A stretch of DNA of 64,000 nucleotides from Streptomyces sp. NBC_00193 (GCF_026342735.1 NZ_JAPEMM010000002.1:930001-994000); one strand, 5' to 3'; positions 1 to 8,807 are shown, counted from the stretch's first letter. The notes: generated from the letters alone by a model not told the origin. Numbers and translations: made by a program.

Positions 1-876
1 GTCGATGAGCTTCCTCGAGGTGTCCTTGGGCTGGCCGTTCGTGACGAGGAACAGGGGCCTGGTCATCGGGTACTTGCTGGAGGCGACGTTCTCCATGGTC
101 GGGGCTATGCCGTCCAGGGAGACGGCGACGAGCTTGTCGCGCCCGTCGATGAATCCGGTCGAGAGCGGGCCGACGGCTCCCGGGGTCGACTCCAGCTTGT
201 TGCGGGTCTCCAGGTTGCCGCCCACGATGGCGAAGTGGTCGGAGTTCGGCGGCGGCGGGGGCTTCTCGCCGTGGTAGAGGTACTTGTCGAGCACCTCGCG
301 CGTGCCTCGGCCGGGCTCCTTGTCGTAGACGAAGACCTCCAGGTTCGGGCCGCCCACCTGGTTCCAGTTGGTGATCTTTCCTTCGAACAGGCCGCGGACC
401 TGTTCGGCGGTCAGGTTCTTCACCCCGGCGTCGGCCACCTGCTTGCTGATGATCACGCCCACCGCGTCCGAACCGATCTGCGTCGAGACGAAGTCGGCCT
501 TCGGGTTGTCGGCGCGGTCCTTGTCACCGATGGGCTTCGAGCTGAGCGCGACATCGATCTGTCCTGCACCGAGCTGGGAGATCCCGCCGGCGGAACCGCC
601 CTGCGTGGCGACGGTGATGTTCAACCCCTGCGCCTTGAGCGCCTCTGCGGCGTCCGCGACCACCGGTGCCACGGTGGTGGAACCGCTGGCTTGCAGGGCC
701 TTGCCGCCGCCGGCGGCGGCATCGGCATCGGCGCAGGCCGTCGCGAGGGAAGCGAGCAGGGCCACGGCGAGGGCGACGCTGGTCAGGCGCCCCTTCCCGG
801 TGGCCGACCGCGACGACCGCGCCCCGTCCGACATCAAGTCCTGCGCCTGTTCTGACGATTCGGCAGTGCGGGACAT
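1..876 (-). CDS. pstS: Phosphate ABC transporter substrate-binding lipoprotein (partial)
   Basis: This is the N-terminal 292 residues of a PstS-type periplasmic-binding lipoprotein; the gene runs off the left edge. A basic, hydrophobic signal segment ends in the lipobox LATAC with the lipidated cysteine at residue 48. The body carries ASGSTTVAPV near its start, then GGSAGG, GAGQIDVALSSKPI, ITNWNQVGG and EPGRGTRE, which are the phosphate-contacting loops of the family. It should deliver phosphate to a PstCAB permease, which would lie to the left of the window. The start at 876 is preceded by GGGAGGA eight bases upstream. A candidate PHO box array lies about 90 bp upstream of the start. Confidence 0.9.
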   Translation of the reverse strand, partial: MSRTAESSEQAQDLMSDGARSSRSATGKGRLTSVALAVALLASLATACADADAAAGGGKALQASGSTTVAPVVADAAEALKAQGLNITVATQGGSAGGISQLGAGQIDVALSSKPIGDKDRADNPKADFVSTQIGSDAVGVIISKQVADAGVKNLTAEQVRGLFEGKITNWNQVGGPNLEVFVYDKEPGRGTREVLDKYLYHGEKPPPPPNSDHFAIVGGNLETRNKLESTPGAVGPLSTGFIDGRDKLVAVSLDGIAPTMENVASSKYPMTRPLFLVTNGQPKDTSRKLID

Positions 877-963
877 GCGGGATCCTCCCCCAGTGAGCCT
901 CTGATTTGAGCGGAGTCTAAGCAGGCAGCGAGGCGGCTGGAAACCCTTCATCAACTACCCGTC

Positions 964-1018
964 GTTCAAGTGGCGTTCACAATTCCCCTACTTTCCGTAC
1001 ATCCCTCGTTTCCTTGAT
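964..1018. promoter_or_regulatory. Candidate PHO box array (11-nt direct repeats)
   Basis: Two adjacent 11-nt units, GTTCAAGTGGC (964-974) and GTTCACAATTC (975-985), match the GTTCAC-type direct repeat bound by PhoP in Streptomyces. In the same 11-nt register GTACATCCCTC (997) and GTTTCCTTGAT (1008) look like degenerate units; the unit at 986 does not match. The repeats read on the plus strand, opposite to the pstS-like gene, so orientation is a caveat. Confidence 0.5.
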
Positions 1019-1508
1019 CGACCCTTTAGGTTCGCCGGGCCCTGGAGGCGCCCGGAAGGACGCCAACTGACGCCTGAACCATAGAAGTTCCCGATCACTC
1101 TTGCGGGGATCCGCGCACGTCACGCACTCATGTCCTGGACAGGCCCAGGGGCGGTCCCGCGATGGCGGCGGCCCGGGTCCCGGCGGGCCGAGAGCGGGAG
1201 CTCCTCGCCGTAACGGCTGCGGCCGTGACCGCCCAGGGAGCCATGTACACGGGCCCGGGCCGAGGGCGCCCGGCCCTGACCCAGCTACCCGACCACCACG
1301 TCTGCGTCCTGCGTGAGGAGCAGATCGGGCCGGGTCGGGGACGTGATCGATTCCAGGTGAGCGGGAGCCTGTGAGCCACCGTCAGAGCCAGGGAGCCCAC
1401 TCGGCCATGCTCAATGATGCTCGGTGGAGCCGACTTTCAATCCGATATTGACACGGCGGGTGCGCTGCGTTGCACTTGTGCGCAATTCGCCACCCGCCGG
1501 AGGACGCT
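1019..1508. other. Intergenic region; weak promoter ahead of the beta-helix gene
   Basis: I see no gene I would defend here. A plus-strand frame at 1162-1374 (70 codons, fairly high GC3) and an overlapping minus-strand frame have no recognisable product. A possible promoter for the next gene is TTGACA at 1448-1453 with, 17 bp later, the poor -10 TGCACT (1471-1476). Confidence 0.3.
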
Positions 1509-3458
1509 ATGCGCATCCGCTCCGCCCTCACCGCTGCCCTGTGCGCCCTCACTTGTGCCCTCGGCGTTGCCACGCCCGCCCGGGCCGCGGACTCAACCTT
1601 CTACCTCGACTGCGCCGCAGGCAGCGACACCGCGGCCGGCACCTCACCCGCCACCGCGTGGCGCTCGCTCGCCAAAGTGAGCGCCACCGTCTTCGCGCCG
1701 GGCGACCGGATTCTGCTCAAAAGAGGGGCGGCCTGCACCGGGACCCTCGCCCCGCAGGGCTCCGGTGTCCCCGGCCGCCCCATATCCGTCGACGCCTACG
1801 GCAGCGGTGCGGCCCCACTGGTCGCGGGTGCTGGCGCCCCACGCGCGGTGGTGCTGCGAAACCAACAGCAGTGGGAGATCCGCAACCTGGAGATCACCAA
1901 CTCCGGAGCGACCAAGGGGAATCGCCGCGCCGTTTCGATCGAACTGAGCGACTACGGCACCGCGAGCCACTTCGTACTGGAGAACCTCGACATCCACGAC
2001 GTCAACGGTGACGACACCAAGGACCTCGGGGGCAGCGGCGGCATCTACCTGACGGTCGGCGGCACCGCCGTACAGACCCGGTTCGACGACGTGGCGATCC
2101 GTGGCAACAGCATCCGCACCGTGGACCGGGAGGGGATCTTCTTCGTCTCCACGTGGAACCGCTCCGGCTTCGAGGCACCGAGCGCCGGCACGTTCATTCC
2201 CTGGACCGGCGTGACGGTCAGCGGCAACCGGCTGAGCGACCTCGGCGGCGACGGCATCGTGGCGGGCAACACCGCCGGTGTCCTGGTCGAGCACAACACC
2301 GTGCAGGGCTTCCAGCGACGCTCGGCCGGCTACAACGCGGGCATCTGGGCGTACGACTCCGACAACGCCCTCTTCCAGTACAACGAGGCGAGCGGCGGCG
2401 TCTCCACCCGGGACGGCATGGCGTACGACATCGACCAGGGCAGCGTCGACACGGTCTTCCAGTACAACTACAGCCACGACAACGCGGGCGGCTTCTTCCT
2501 GCTGTGCAACGCCAACGGCATCCTGCGCGGGGCCGTGGTGCGCTACAACATCAGCCAGAACGACGCCTACCGCGGCATCGAGAACTGCTCGGGCCCGATC
2601 GAGTCCGCCGACGTCCACAACAACACGATCTACATCGGCCCGGGTGTCAGCCAGTCCGTGATCCAGGAGAACAACACCACCACCCGGCAGGTCAAATTCC
2701 GCAACAACGTTGTGGTGAAGGCTGGTTCGGGCACTGCCTCGATGACCCTGCGCAGCGGTGGCTACCAGCTCGACCACAACCAGCTGGTCAACATCACCGG
2801 TGCCCCTGCCGGCGCCGGCGGCACCAGCGACCCGCTCCTACGTGCCGCCGGCACCGCCACCGACCGCGCGCACGCCGACGGTTACCGGCTCTGCGCCGGT
2901 TCGCCGGCGCTGGCGGCCGGGGCAGCGATACCCGGCAACGGCGGGTACGACTACTTCGGCAACCCGGTCCCCGCAGCCGGTGCACCGGCGATCGGCGCGG
3001 CCGAAGGCCCGGGCGTCAACTGCACCGGGCCGGTCAACTCCGGTGCCACCTACCGGATCGGACGCACCGGAGGCGCCCAAGTAGTGGACGTACCCGGGGC
3101 GGTCGGCACCGGTGGTACCCAACTGATCCAGTGGACCTGGCACGGCGGCAACAACCAGCGCTGGACCTTCACCGCCAATGCCGACGGCAGCTGGACGGCG
3201 CGCAACGTCCAATCCGGACTGTGCATGGACGTCAACGCCAACTCCACCGGCGCCGGAGCAGCCGTCATCCAGTGGACCTGCACCGGAAACGACAACCAGC
3301 GCTGGCGGATCACCCCGACCCCCGGTGGCGGCCACACCCTGACCTCCGTCCGCAGCGGCCTGCTGCTCACCGCCGCGGATGCCACCGACGGCGCCCGGCT
3401 CACCCAGCAGCTCAACTCCGCTACCGCCAACCAGAACTGGACCTTCACCCTCAGCTGA
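1509..3458 (+). CDS. Secreted right-handed beta-helix protein with C-terminal ricin-type lectin domain
   Basis: The 649-residue product starts with a Sec signal peptide (residues 1 to about 27, ending TPARAA). Residues from about 60 to 440 are rich in Asn ladders such as NNTIYIG, YNYSHDNAGG and RNNVVVK, typical of parallel beta-helix pectate-lyase-like folds. The last 130 residues hold a ricin B (CBM13) beta-trefoil with QW motifs (LIQWTW, NQRWTF, VIQWTC, NQRWRI, NQNWTF). It is probably an extracellular polysaccharide lyase or hydrolase held to its substrate by the lectin; the substrate is unknown. ATG 1509 was chosen because GGAGGA lies five bases upstream and the signal peptide follows directly; the frame stays open upstream to 1470 but without those signals. 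Confidence 0.85.
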   Translation: MRIRSALTAALCALTCALGVATPARAADSTFYLDCAAGSDTAAGTSPATAWRSLAKVSATVFAPGDRILLKRGAACTGTLAPQGSGVPGRPISVDAYGSGAAPLVAGAGAPRAVVLRNQQQWEIRNLEITNSGATKGNRRAVSIELSDYGTASHFVLENLDIHDVNGDDTKDLGGSGGIYLTVGGTAVQTRFDDVAIRGNSIRTVDREGIFFVSTWNRSGFEAPSAGTFIPWTGVTVSGNRLSDLGGDGIVAGNTAGVLVEHNTVQGFQRRSAGYNAGIWAYDSDNALFQYNEASGGVSTRDGMAYDIDQGSVDTVFQYNYSHDNAGGFFLLCNANGILRGAVVRYNISQNDAYRGIENCSGPIESADVHNNTIYIGPGVSQSVIQENNTTTRQVKFRNNVVVKAGSGTASMTLRSGGYQLDHNQLVNITGAPAGAGGTSDPLLRAAGTATDRAHADGYRLCAGSPALAAGAAIPGNGGYDYFGNPVPAAGAPAIGAAEGPGVNCTGPVNSGATYRIGRTGGAQVVDVPGAVGTGGTQLIQWTWHGGNNQRWTFTANADGSWTARNVQSGLCMDVNANSTGAGAAVIQWTCTGNDNQRWRITPTPGGGHTLTSVRSGLLLTAADATDGARLTQQLNSATANQNWTFTLS

Positions 3459-3671
3459 GCTCTCTGGAGCGCGCCTGCGCCGACCAGCAACAGGTCCAGA
3501 GCGCCCCATCGACCTACGCCGCGCCGGCTTCGGCTGGTTCACGATCGCAGAAACCCAACTGCCGACCGGATGCCACGGGGCGCGCCCTCTCGGCCAACTC
3601 CGGTGCACCGCGGTGGAATGGTCTTACAGATCAGGTTTCGTGTGGAGTGTTCGTGGCGAAGTACTTCAACC

Positions 3672-4790
3672 ATGGGCTTATCACCGGTTGCCGGTCATCC
3701 TGCTGTCGCTGTCTTCCGAGACCCTCAAGGTGGGCGGCCCGTCCCGGTGTTGGGCCCACGCGTCGATGCCGAGGCGCATCGGACCGCGCGCGTGCTGGCC
3801 TCGGTGTCGACCCATGCCAGACCTGTCGAGCGCACCCTCGCGCTGCGGCAGGCCACCACGGTTGCCGGTGAGTTGGCGGCCGCTCTGTCGGAACTGGCTC
3901 CGGCCGTGGTCGGTGAGGGCCTGCCGGCGGAATCGACCAGTCAGTCGTTCTTCCGTGTCCGTGAGGGGGAGCTGTCGGATCAGCAGGCCGCCCTGCACGG
4001 CGCCCTGGTCATCCACCGCGGTCTGGAAGACCTGTGTGATGCTCCTCTATCGGGCTCCGACTTGGCGCTGGAGGTTGCCGGGATGCGGCAGTCGGTGCTC
4101 GATCTCACCGGTGCAGCGCCGGGCGCCGACCCTGGCTCCGTCCCGCCGATGGCCGGCCACGAGACCGGTGCGGGGGCGTCGTTGGAAAGTGTGTGGAGTG
4201 CTCGGTGGCTCATCGGTCACCAGGTCCATGTCCTGTTCAACGTCTGCGCCGCCGTCGCCGTGGCCGACGCCACCCACCATCTGCGGCTCGGCGACGGCGA
4301 TGCCGCGCTGACGCGGCTGGCCGATGCGACGGTGTATGTGCGCGGCTTCCCGGCAGCGATGGCCCACGCCAGTACGATCCCGGCCGACTACTACATGGCG
4401 GCGATACGCCACACGATGGCGCCTCCGGCGGTGGACATCCCGTTGAGCGGGCGCCAGCATCGCGGATACAAGCTGTTCCGGGCGGCGATGAAGGACCTGC
4501 TGTCCGTGGTTCCCGACTCCTACGAGCACTTGGCGGCCCGCGCCCCGGAGCTGGCCGAGACACGGGGTGCTCTCCTGGAAGCCGACATCGTGGACGGTGA
4601 ACGGCACGTCACCCTCGCGTACTCGATGGTGCATCTGCGTCGTTCCATCGCTCAGAAGGCCGAAGGCCCCGACAACGCCGTGGCCGAACTACGGCTCATG
4701 CGCCATCGCCGCGCGGCCCAGTACGCCTCGCTGATCCGATTCGGTGACCACTACATCGCCGATGCCGTGGCCGGCCTGCGCCACTCGTGA
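3672..4790 (+). CDS. Unrecognised protein paired with an Fe(II)/2OG hydroxylase
   Basis: This is a 372-residue, mainly helical, soluble-looking protein without signal peptide. I do not recognise the family with confidence. The central part (around residues 220-310, with IPADYYMAAIRHTM and DIPLSGRQH) has a faint resemblance to the PrnB/indoleamine-dioxygenase-like heme fold, but no haem ligand can be named from sequence alone. It lies 70 bp upstream of, and is probably cotranscribed with, a hydroxylase-like enzyme, suggesting a joint role in modifying an amino acid or small metabolite. The start is uncertain: ATG 3672 lacks a clear ribosome site, and the frame is open back to 3570. Confidence 0.55.
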   Translation: MGLSPVAGHPAVAVFRDPQGGRPVPVLGPRVDAEAHRTARVLASVSTHARPVERTLALRQATTVAGELAAALSELAPAVVGEGLPAESTSQSFFRVREGELSDQQAALHGALVIHRGLEDLCDAPLSGSDLALEVAGMRQSVLDLTGAAPGADPGSVPPMAGHETGAGASLESVWSARWLIGHQVHVLFNVCAAVAVADATHHLRLGDGDAALTRLADATVYVRGFPAAMAHASTIPADYYMAAIRHTMAPPAVDIPLSGRQHRGYKLFRAAMKDLLSVVPDSYEHLAARAPELAETRGALLEADIVDGERHVTLAYSMVHLRRSIAQKAEGPDNAVAELRLMRHRRAAQYASLIRFGDHYIADAVAGLRHS

Positions 4791-4795
4791 GTCCC

Positions 4796-4840
4796 CGCTT
4801 CCGCAGTCCGCGCTTCCGCAGTCCGCGCGTCCGCAGTCCA
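4796..4840. repeat. Three tandem 15-bp repeats in the spacer
   Basis: CGCTTCCGCAGTCCG occurs at 4796-4810 and 4811-4825, and a diverged copy CGCGTCCGCAGTCCA at 4826-4840. The array starts five bases after the stop of the upstream gene and ends just before the ribosome site of the next. It may have arisen by slippage. Confidence 0.8.
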
Positions 4841-4860
4841 CGCCCCGGCAGGAGACCCTG

Positions 4861-5871
4861 ATGCCCGAGACCACGCCCGACACGACCCGGAGCAGCGTCG
4901 TCGCCGCGGATCGGGAGCTGGATCCGGCCGATGCCGGCGCGTGCGAGCGGCTGGCCCGCACCCTGTGCACCCGCGGGGACGACCGGGTCGACAGCCCCGA
5001 GTGGGTGGCACGGGCCCGGGACCTCTGGGAGGACCTTCCGCTGCTGTTGCGCCGCGAAGTGCGACGGTTCCGACGGCATTCCGGCCCGCACGGGACCTTG
5101 GTGATCGGCGGCCTGCCCGTGGATCAGGCGGGCCTGCCCGCGACGCCGACCGTACCCGGCTCGGTCCAGCGCCAGGCCACCATCCCGGCTGCGGTGCTCG
5201 CCATGGTGGCCTGCGGGCTCGGCGAGCCCCTCGCCTACCTCGCGGAGAAATCCGGCGCCCTCGTGCAGGACGTCGTGCCCGTCCCCGGGCAGGAGACCTT
5301 CCACGGCAACGCCGGATCGGTGCCCCTGTCCTTCCACACCGAGAACGGCTTCCACCCCCACCCGCCCGACTATGTGATCTTCCTGTGCCTGCGTGCCGAC
5401 CACGACCGGATCGCCGGCATGCGCGTCGCCGGCATCCGCCAAGCGCTGCCGCTCCTCACCCCGGCCAGCCGCGAGGCCTTGTTCACATCGGAGTTCGTCA
5501 CCACACCGCCGCCCTCCTTCGGCCCCGGCGCCGCCACGGCCGACCCCGCTGCCCGGCCGCGACCGGTGCTGTCGGGAGCAGTCGAGGATCCCGACATCCG
5601 CATGGCTCAACTCGTCACCACCCCGCTCACCCCCCGAGCCGCCGCGGCACTGGCCGAATTCGGCCGCGCCTGCGAGGCGACCGCCCGCACCCTGCGCCTG
5701 ACACCCGGCGACCTGGTCGTCATCGACAACCGCGTCACCGTCCACGGCCGCACCGCCTTCCACCCCCGCTACGACGGAGCCGACCGCTGGCTGCAACGCA
5801 CCTACGTCACCACCGACCTGCGCCGCTCCCGCGACCACCGCCCCCACGACGGCCACGTACTCGCCCGCTGA
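4861..5871 (+). CDS. TauD/clavaminate-synthase-family Fe(II)/2-oxoglutarate dioxygenase (AsnO/VioC-like)
   Basis: The 336-residue protein has the 2-His-1-carboxylate iron site of the family: His159-Thr-Glu161 in FHTENGFHPHPPDYV and distal His295 in NRVTVHGR, followed by FHPRYDG, which resembles the 2-oxoglutarate-binding segment of asparagine oxygenase and arginine hydroxylase VioC. Family members hydroxylate C3 of free amino acids, often to supply peptide antibiotic pathways. No NRPS gene is visible in this window, so the substrate is open. ATG 4861 follows AGGAGACCCTG, an excellent ribosome site. The upstream gene of unknown function is its only obvious partner. Confidence 0.82.
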   Translation: MPETTPDTTRSSVVAADRELDPADAGACERLARTLCTRGDDRVDSPEWVARARDLWEDLPLLLRREVRRFRRHSGPHGTLVIGGLPVDQAGLPATPTVPGSVQRQATIPAAVLAMVACGLGEPLAYLAEKSGALVQDVVPVPGQETFHGNAGSVPLSFHTENGFHPHPPDYVIFLCLRADHDRIAGMRVAGIRQALPLLTPASREALFTSEFVTTPPPSFGPGAATADPAARPRPVLSGAVEDPDIRMAQLVTTPLTPRAAAALAEFGRACEATARTLRLTPGDLVVIDNRVTVHGRTAFHPRYDGADRWLQRTYVTTDLRRSRDHRPHDGHVLAR

Positions 5872-5979
5872 CCAGCCGTGAACAGGGACGCCACGTGAGG
5901 CGCTGGCTCCCCTGACGGTACGTGAGCACAGAAGGGCAACCGGCCGTCTGCGCGGTGACAGGTAGGAGGGGGCCCTGTC

Positions 5980-6228
5980 ATGGACGCCCCTGAACTCTCG
6001 CAGCAGGAACTGAAGCTCCTGAGCGACATCGAACAGGAGCTGCGCGCCGATCAGCTCCTGGGCCGCCGACTGCGCACCCTGCGCCGTGGCTTCCGCCCTT
6101 GGACAACCCCAGGGGACCGGCACCGCCCCCATAGGCTCGGTCTGTGCACCGCGCTGCTCGGAGTCGCCTGCGCGATGCTCTTCGTACGGGCCGTGGCCAC
6201 CTCGTCGAACAGCACCAGCCCACGGCGA
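5980..6228 (+). pseudogene. DUF3040-type membrane protein, 3' end lost
   Basis: A strong ribosome site (AGGAGG) precedes ATG 5980. The first 75 residues match Streptomyces DUF3040 proteins: MDAPELSQQELKLLSDIEQ, a basic stretch and one hydrophobic helix (LGLCTALLGVACAMLFV). The second membrane helix and normal C-terminus are missing. The reading frame instead continues as arginine/proline-rich sequence antisense to the convergent gene ending at 6257, without a stop until 6546. I read this as a gene truncated by a deletion; a short functional remnant is possible. Confidence 0.5.
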
Positions 6229-6256
6229 AGGCTGGGAGTCGGGTTCGGGCGGCCGC

Positions 6257-7300
6257 TCACACCCCCAGCAGGGGCGAACGCAACGCGCTGCGCCCCTGGT
6301 CCCAGGCCTCGCGGATGTGGTGTGCCAGGCGGTCTTCCAGGAGGACGGTCGCCGCGCAGCCGAAGGCGACGTCCGCCTCCAGCTCCGGCTCGTCGGCCAG
6401 GAGTCCGCCGATCACCTCGCGGCGTACGACCTGTTCGTGGACGGCGTCGGCCTCGACGTGCTCGGCGTAGAAGTGCTCGGCGGCGGGTCCCGCGCCGCAG
6501 CGCCGCATGGCCTTGGCCAGGCGTCGGGACCCGGGCGAGGAGGTGACCTCGACGCAGGCGAAGTGGCCGACGAGAGCGCCGCGCAGGGCCCGGTGCAAGC
6601 CGAAGAGGGACATCAGGTTCACAGTCGCGAGCAGGGGCGCGGGCGCTCGGTCCAGGTACAGGCCGTAACGGGGATCCAGGTGGAGGTCCGCCATGAGGTC
6701 CGCGAAGAGCCGTGCGTGGACGCGGTCCGCGCGGCCGGCGCCGAACTCGTCGTACTCGATGGCGGCCAACCCGGCCTTGGCCCGGCCGGTGAGCCGGGGG
6801 ATCGCCCAAGCGTGCGGGTCCGCTTCCTTCAGGTGGTAGAGGGATCTGAGGGCCGCGTACTCGCGTAGCTGCCATAGCTCGCCCTCGGTTTCGAGGTAGT
6901 GGGTGAGGCTGCCGGAGAGGGCTATCGGCTCCACGAGGAGCGGCGCGAAGGCTTCCCCGACCGATCGGGGCGCGTCGGACAGCTCCGTGCGCAGGGCGTG
7001 GAGGAAGCGGGTCTCCATGGCTTGGCGGAGCCGGAGCAGGTCGGGGTCCCATTCGCGTTCGTCGTCCACGCCTTCGAAGCCGCGGTAGTGCAGTTCGTAG
7101 AGCAGGTACAGGGCGAGCTGGAGGTCCTCGCCCGCCGGGTCCGCTTGCAGTATCGCCTTGGGGGCGTAGACCGGCGGGCCGCCGTAGCGCAGGGCCTGGG
7201 TCACGGCCCGGGACAGCTCGCCCCGGCCCGCGACCAGCCGGGGGCCGGCGGTGGCCGACGTCGTGGTCGGGCTGGGAGTGGTCGGGCTGGGAAGGGTCAT
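6257..7300 (-). CDS. Iron-containing redox enzyme, heme-oxygenase-like diiron fold
   Basis: This 347-residue helical protein has the ligand pattern of heme-oxygenase-like diiron oxidases: Glu in LETEGELWQLREY, EYDEFGAGRADRVHARLF, and FYAEHVEADAVHEQVV, which together supply Glu/His/Asp residues for two metals. Family members oxidise or cleave small amines and fatty acids; this one is uncharacterised. The start ATG overlaps the stop of the upstream CDGSH gene by four bases (ATGA), so the two are translationally coupled. The CDGSH protein could donate electrons or iron-sulfur clusters to it. The N-terminus has a Ser/Thr/Pro-rich tail of about 25 residues. Confidence 0.82.
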   Translation of the reverse strand: MTLPSPTTPSPTTTSATAGPRLVAGRGELSRAVTQALRYGGPPVYAPKAILQADPAGEDLQLALYLLYELHYRGFEGVDDEREWDPDLLRLRQAMETRFLHALRTELSDAPRSVGEAFAPLLVEPIALSGSLTHYLETEGELWQLREYAALRSLYHLKEADPHAWAIPRLTGRAKAGLAAIEYDEFGAGRADRVHARLFADLMADLHLDPRYGLYLDRAPAPLLATVNLMSLFGLHRALRGALVGHFACVEVTSSPGSRRLAKAMRRCGAGPAAEHFYAEHVEADAVHEQVVRREVIGGLLADEPELEADVAFGCAATVLLEDRLAHHIREAWDQGRSALRSPLLGV

Positions 7301-7557
7301 GAAGGGTTCCTGTCCTCGGGCGGCGCGGCGGGCCGCTCGCGGTCTCGGTGGCTGGTGTCGCACCACGGGTACGTACGGCTGCGGCGGCAGGTGCACACCG
7401 CGACCATGAAGCGGTCGGACCGGGCGACCGTCCCGTCGTCGAGGACGACCTCGACCGGCCCCTCGACCAGGACCGGCCCGTTCGGTTCCAAGGTCACCCG
7501 GCGGGCGGGCCCCGCTGCGGAGACCGGGCATGGGTCACGTTCAGGCGGGCCGTGCAC
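7297..7557 (-). CDS. CDGSH-type iron-sulfur protein
   Basis: This small protein (86 residues) contains one complete CDGSH zinc-finger-like motif, CTCRRSRTYPWCDTSH, with cluster ligands Cys55, Cys57, Cys66 and His70 that hold a [2Fe-2S] centre. It overlaps the start of the diiron-type gene by four bases and the end of the upstream methyltransferase by 17 bases, so all three look like one operon. Role inferred: electron or cluster transfer to the downstream oxidase. An internal start is possible, because the first 15 residues are not conserved-looking. Confidence 0.85.
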   Translation of the reverse strand: MHGPPERDPCPVSAAGPARRVTLEPNGPVLVEGPVEVVLDDGTVARSDRFMVAVCTCRRSRTYPWCDTSHRDRERPAAPPEDRNPS

Positions 7558-8227
7558 GGATGATCACCAACTCTTCCCATTCCTGGGCTTCGGCCGCCAG
7601 CCCCCGCTGCTCGAGCCAGGACCGTCGCGAACGCAGTACGGGACCCCACGGCACGGAGACCTTCGCGGTGACCTCGGCGGCCAGCCCCACCCTGGCCAGG
7701 CTCTCCAGCGTCTCCTCGGCCCGGCACATCTGTGAGTGCACGAGGAGCAGGACGCCCCCGGGACGCAGCAGGGCCGGGGCCCTCCCGCAGATCCGGTCGA
7801 GGACCGCGCGCCCGTCGGGGCCGGCGTCCCAGGCCCGCTGCCGACCGTGCGACGGAAGCCGGACCTCCGGCGCCGGTACGTACGGCGGGTTCGCCACGAC
7901 GAGGTCGAAGCGACGGCCCGCGGTGCGTGCCGCGAAGTCGCCGTGCAGGACGCGCAGGGGCAAGCGGCGGCGCAAGGAGTTCAAACGAGCCGTGACCACA
8001 GCGGGCCAGGAAACATCGACGGCCATCACCCGGGCTCCCGTGGCCGCGGCCTGCAGCGCCAGCGCTCCGGTGCCCGTACCGATCTCCAGCACGTCACTCT
8101 GCGGCCCGAGCTCCTCCTGGTCGAGCGCCTCCGCGAGGAGAAGGGTGTCCGGCTGTGGCCGGTAGACGCCGGGTAGGGCCATCAGTCCGGCGGGCAGCAG
8201 GGGCAAGGACAGAGCCGAACCGGACAT
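7541..8227 (-). CDS. HemK/PrmC-like class I methyltransferase (N5-glutamine methyltransferase family)
   Basis: The 228-residue product has the Rossmann motif I VLEIGTGTGALAL, the acidic strand-2 motif VMAVDVS, and the diagnostic VVANPPYVP that places a Gln/Asn/adenine side chain for N-methylation. It is closest in layout to the eukaryote-like HemK2/Mtq2 group, which methylates release-factor glutamine, but the real substrate is unknown. ATG 8227 is preferred because AGGAGG precedes it; the frame is open upstream to 8278 without such a site. It heads the operon with the CDGSH and diiron-type genes. Confidence 0.8.
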   Translation of the reverse strand: MSGSALSLPLLPAGLMALPGVYRPQPDTLLLAEALDQEELGPQSDVLEIGTGTGALALQAAATGARVMAVDVSWPAVVTARLNSLRRRLPLRVLHGDFAARTAGRRFDLVVANPPYVPAPEVRLPSHGRQRAWDAGPDGRAVLDRICGRAPALLRPGGVLLLVHSQMCRAEETLESLARVGLAAEVTAKVSVPWGPVLRSRRSWLEQRGLAAEAQEWEELVIIRARPA

Positions 8228-8274
8228 CGCGCACCTCCTGGTCGTACCGCACTTCCTGGCCCCATCGGGCGTGC

Positions 8275-8505
8275 TCAAACCCGGGGACCGTGGCCGGCGG
8301 CGTCGTCGTCCGGTGTCTGCCAGGAGTCCTCACGCTGCCGTGCCGCGGGGTTCTGCTCGGCCGGCCGGACAGGGGCACGGCGCCGTGCGCTCCGCCGGCT
8401 GCCGTACCAGAACGCACCGAGCAGAAGCACGACCACCACCACTCCGGCGATCACGAGGAAGAGCGCGCCCTGGCCTTCGGCAGCAAGACTTTCGGTAGGA
8501 ATCAT
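8275..8505 (-). CDS. DUF6479-type small membrane protein
   Basis: The 76-residue protein has one hydrophobic helix (residues about 14-35, ALFLVIAGVVVVVLLLGAFW) followed by a highly basic cytosolic segment (GSRRSARRRA) and an acidic tail, the layout of DUF6479 proteins common in Streptomyces. No function is known. It lies 47 bp upstream of the methyltransferase on the same strand. Confidence 0.7.
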   Translation of the reverse strand: MIPTESLAAEGQGALFLVIAGVVVVVLLLGAFWYGSRRSARRRAPVRPAEQNPAARQREDSWQTPDDDAAGHGPRV

Positions 8506-8667
8506 GGCTGGCGCCTACCCGCGATCGGCGGATCTACGGATCCGTACGCGGTCACCACCCCGTGAGGTACACCCGAGGTCATCTTCGGTGTCCTGGTACG
8601 GGTCCCCGCCAAGGTGACCGGCACCGTGTCCTCTTCCTCATCGGTTCGAGGAGTACTCCACAGCGCG

Positions 8668-8805
8668 TCAGTGCATGGCGGTGGGATCCGGGGTGCGGGC
8701 CGCTTCGACGGCTCGGTCGGCGGGGACGGGCAGGTCGCGGCGCTGCTCGGTTCTCGGGGCAGGGGGAAAGGGGACGGTCATGACGATCTGGTCTTCGACG
8801 TGCAC
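8668..8805 (-). CDS. Possible small protein downstream of the STAS gene
   Basis: A GTG-initiated frame of 45 codons begins two bases after the stop codon of the STAS-domain gene, which suggests translational coupling. Most of its third codon positions are G or C, as in real genes here. The product contains MTVPFPPAPRTEQRR and has no recognised domain. The remaining bases 8506-8667 show nothing else. Confidence 0.38.
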   Translation of the reverse strand: MHVEDQIVMTVPFPPAPRTEQRRDLPVPADRAVEAARTPDPTAMH

Positions 8806-8807
8806 GG

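Noticed and set aside
1128..1400. Overlapping short frames on both strands before the beta-helix gene
   Set aside because: No conserved-looking motif or good ribosome site; third-position GC does not separate them clearly from background.
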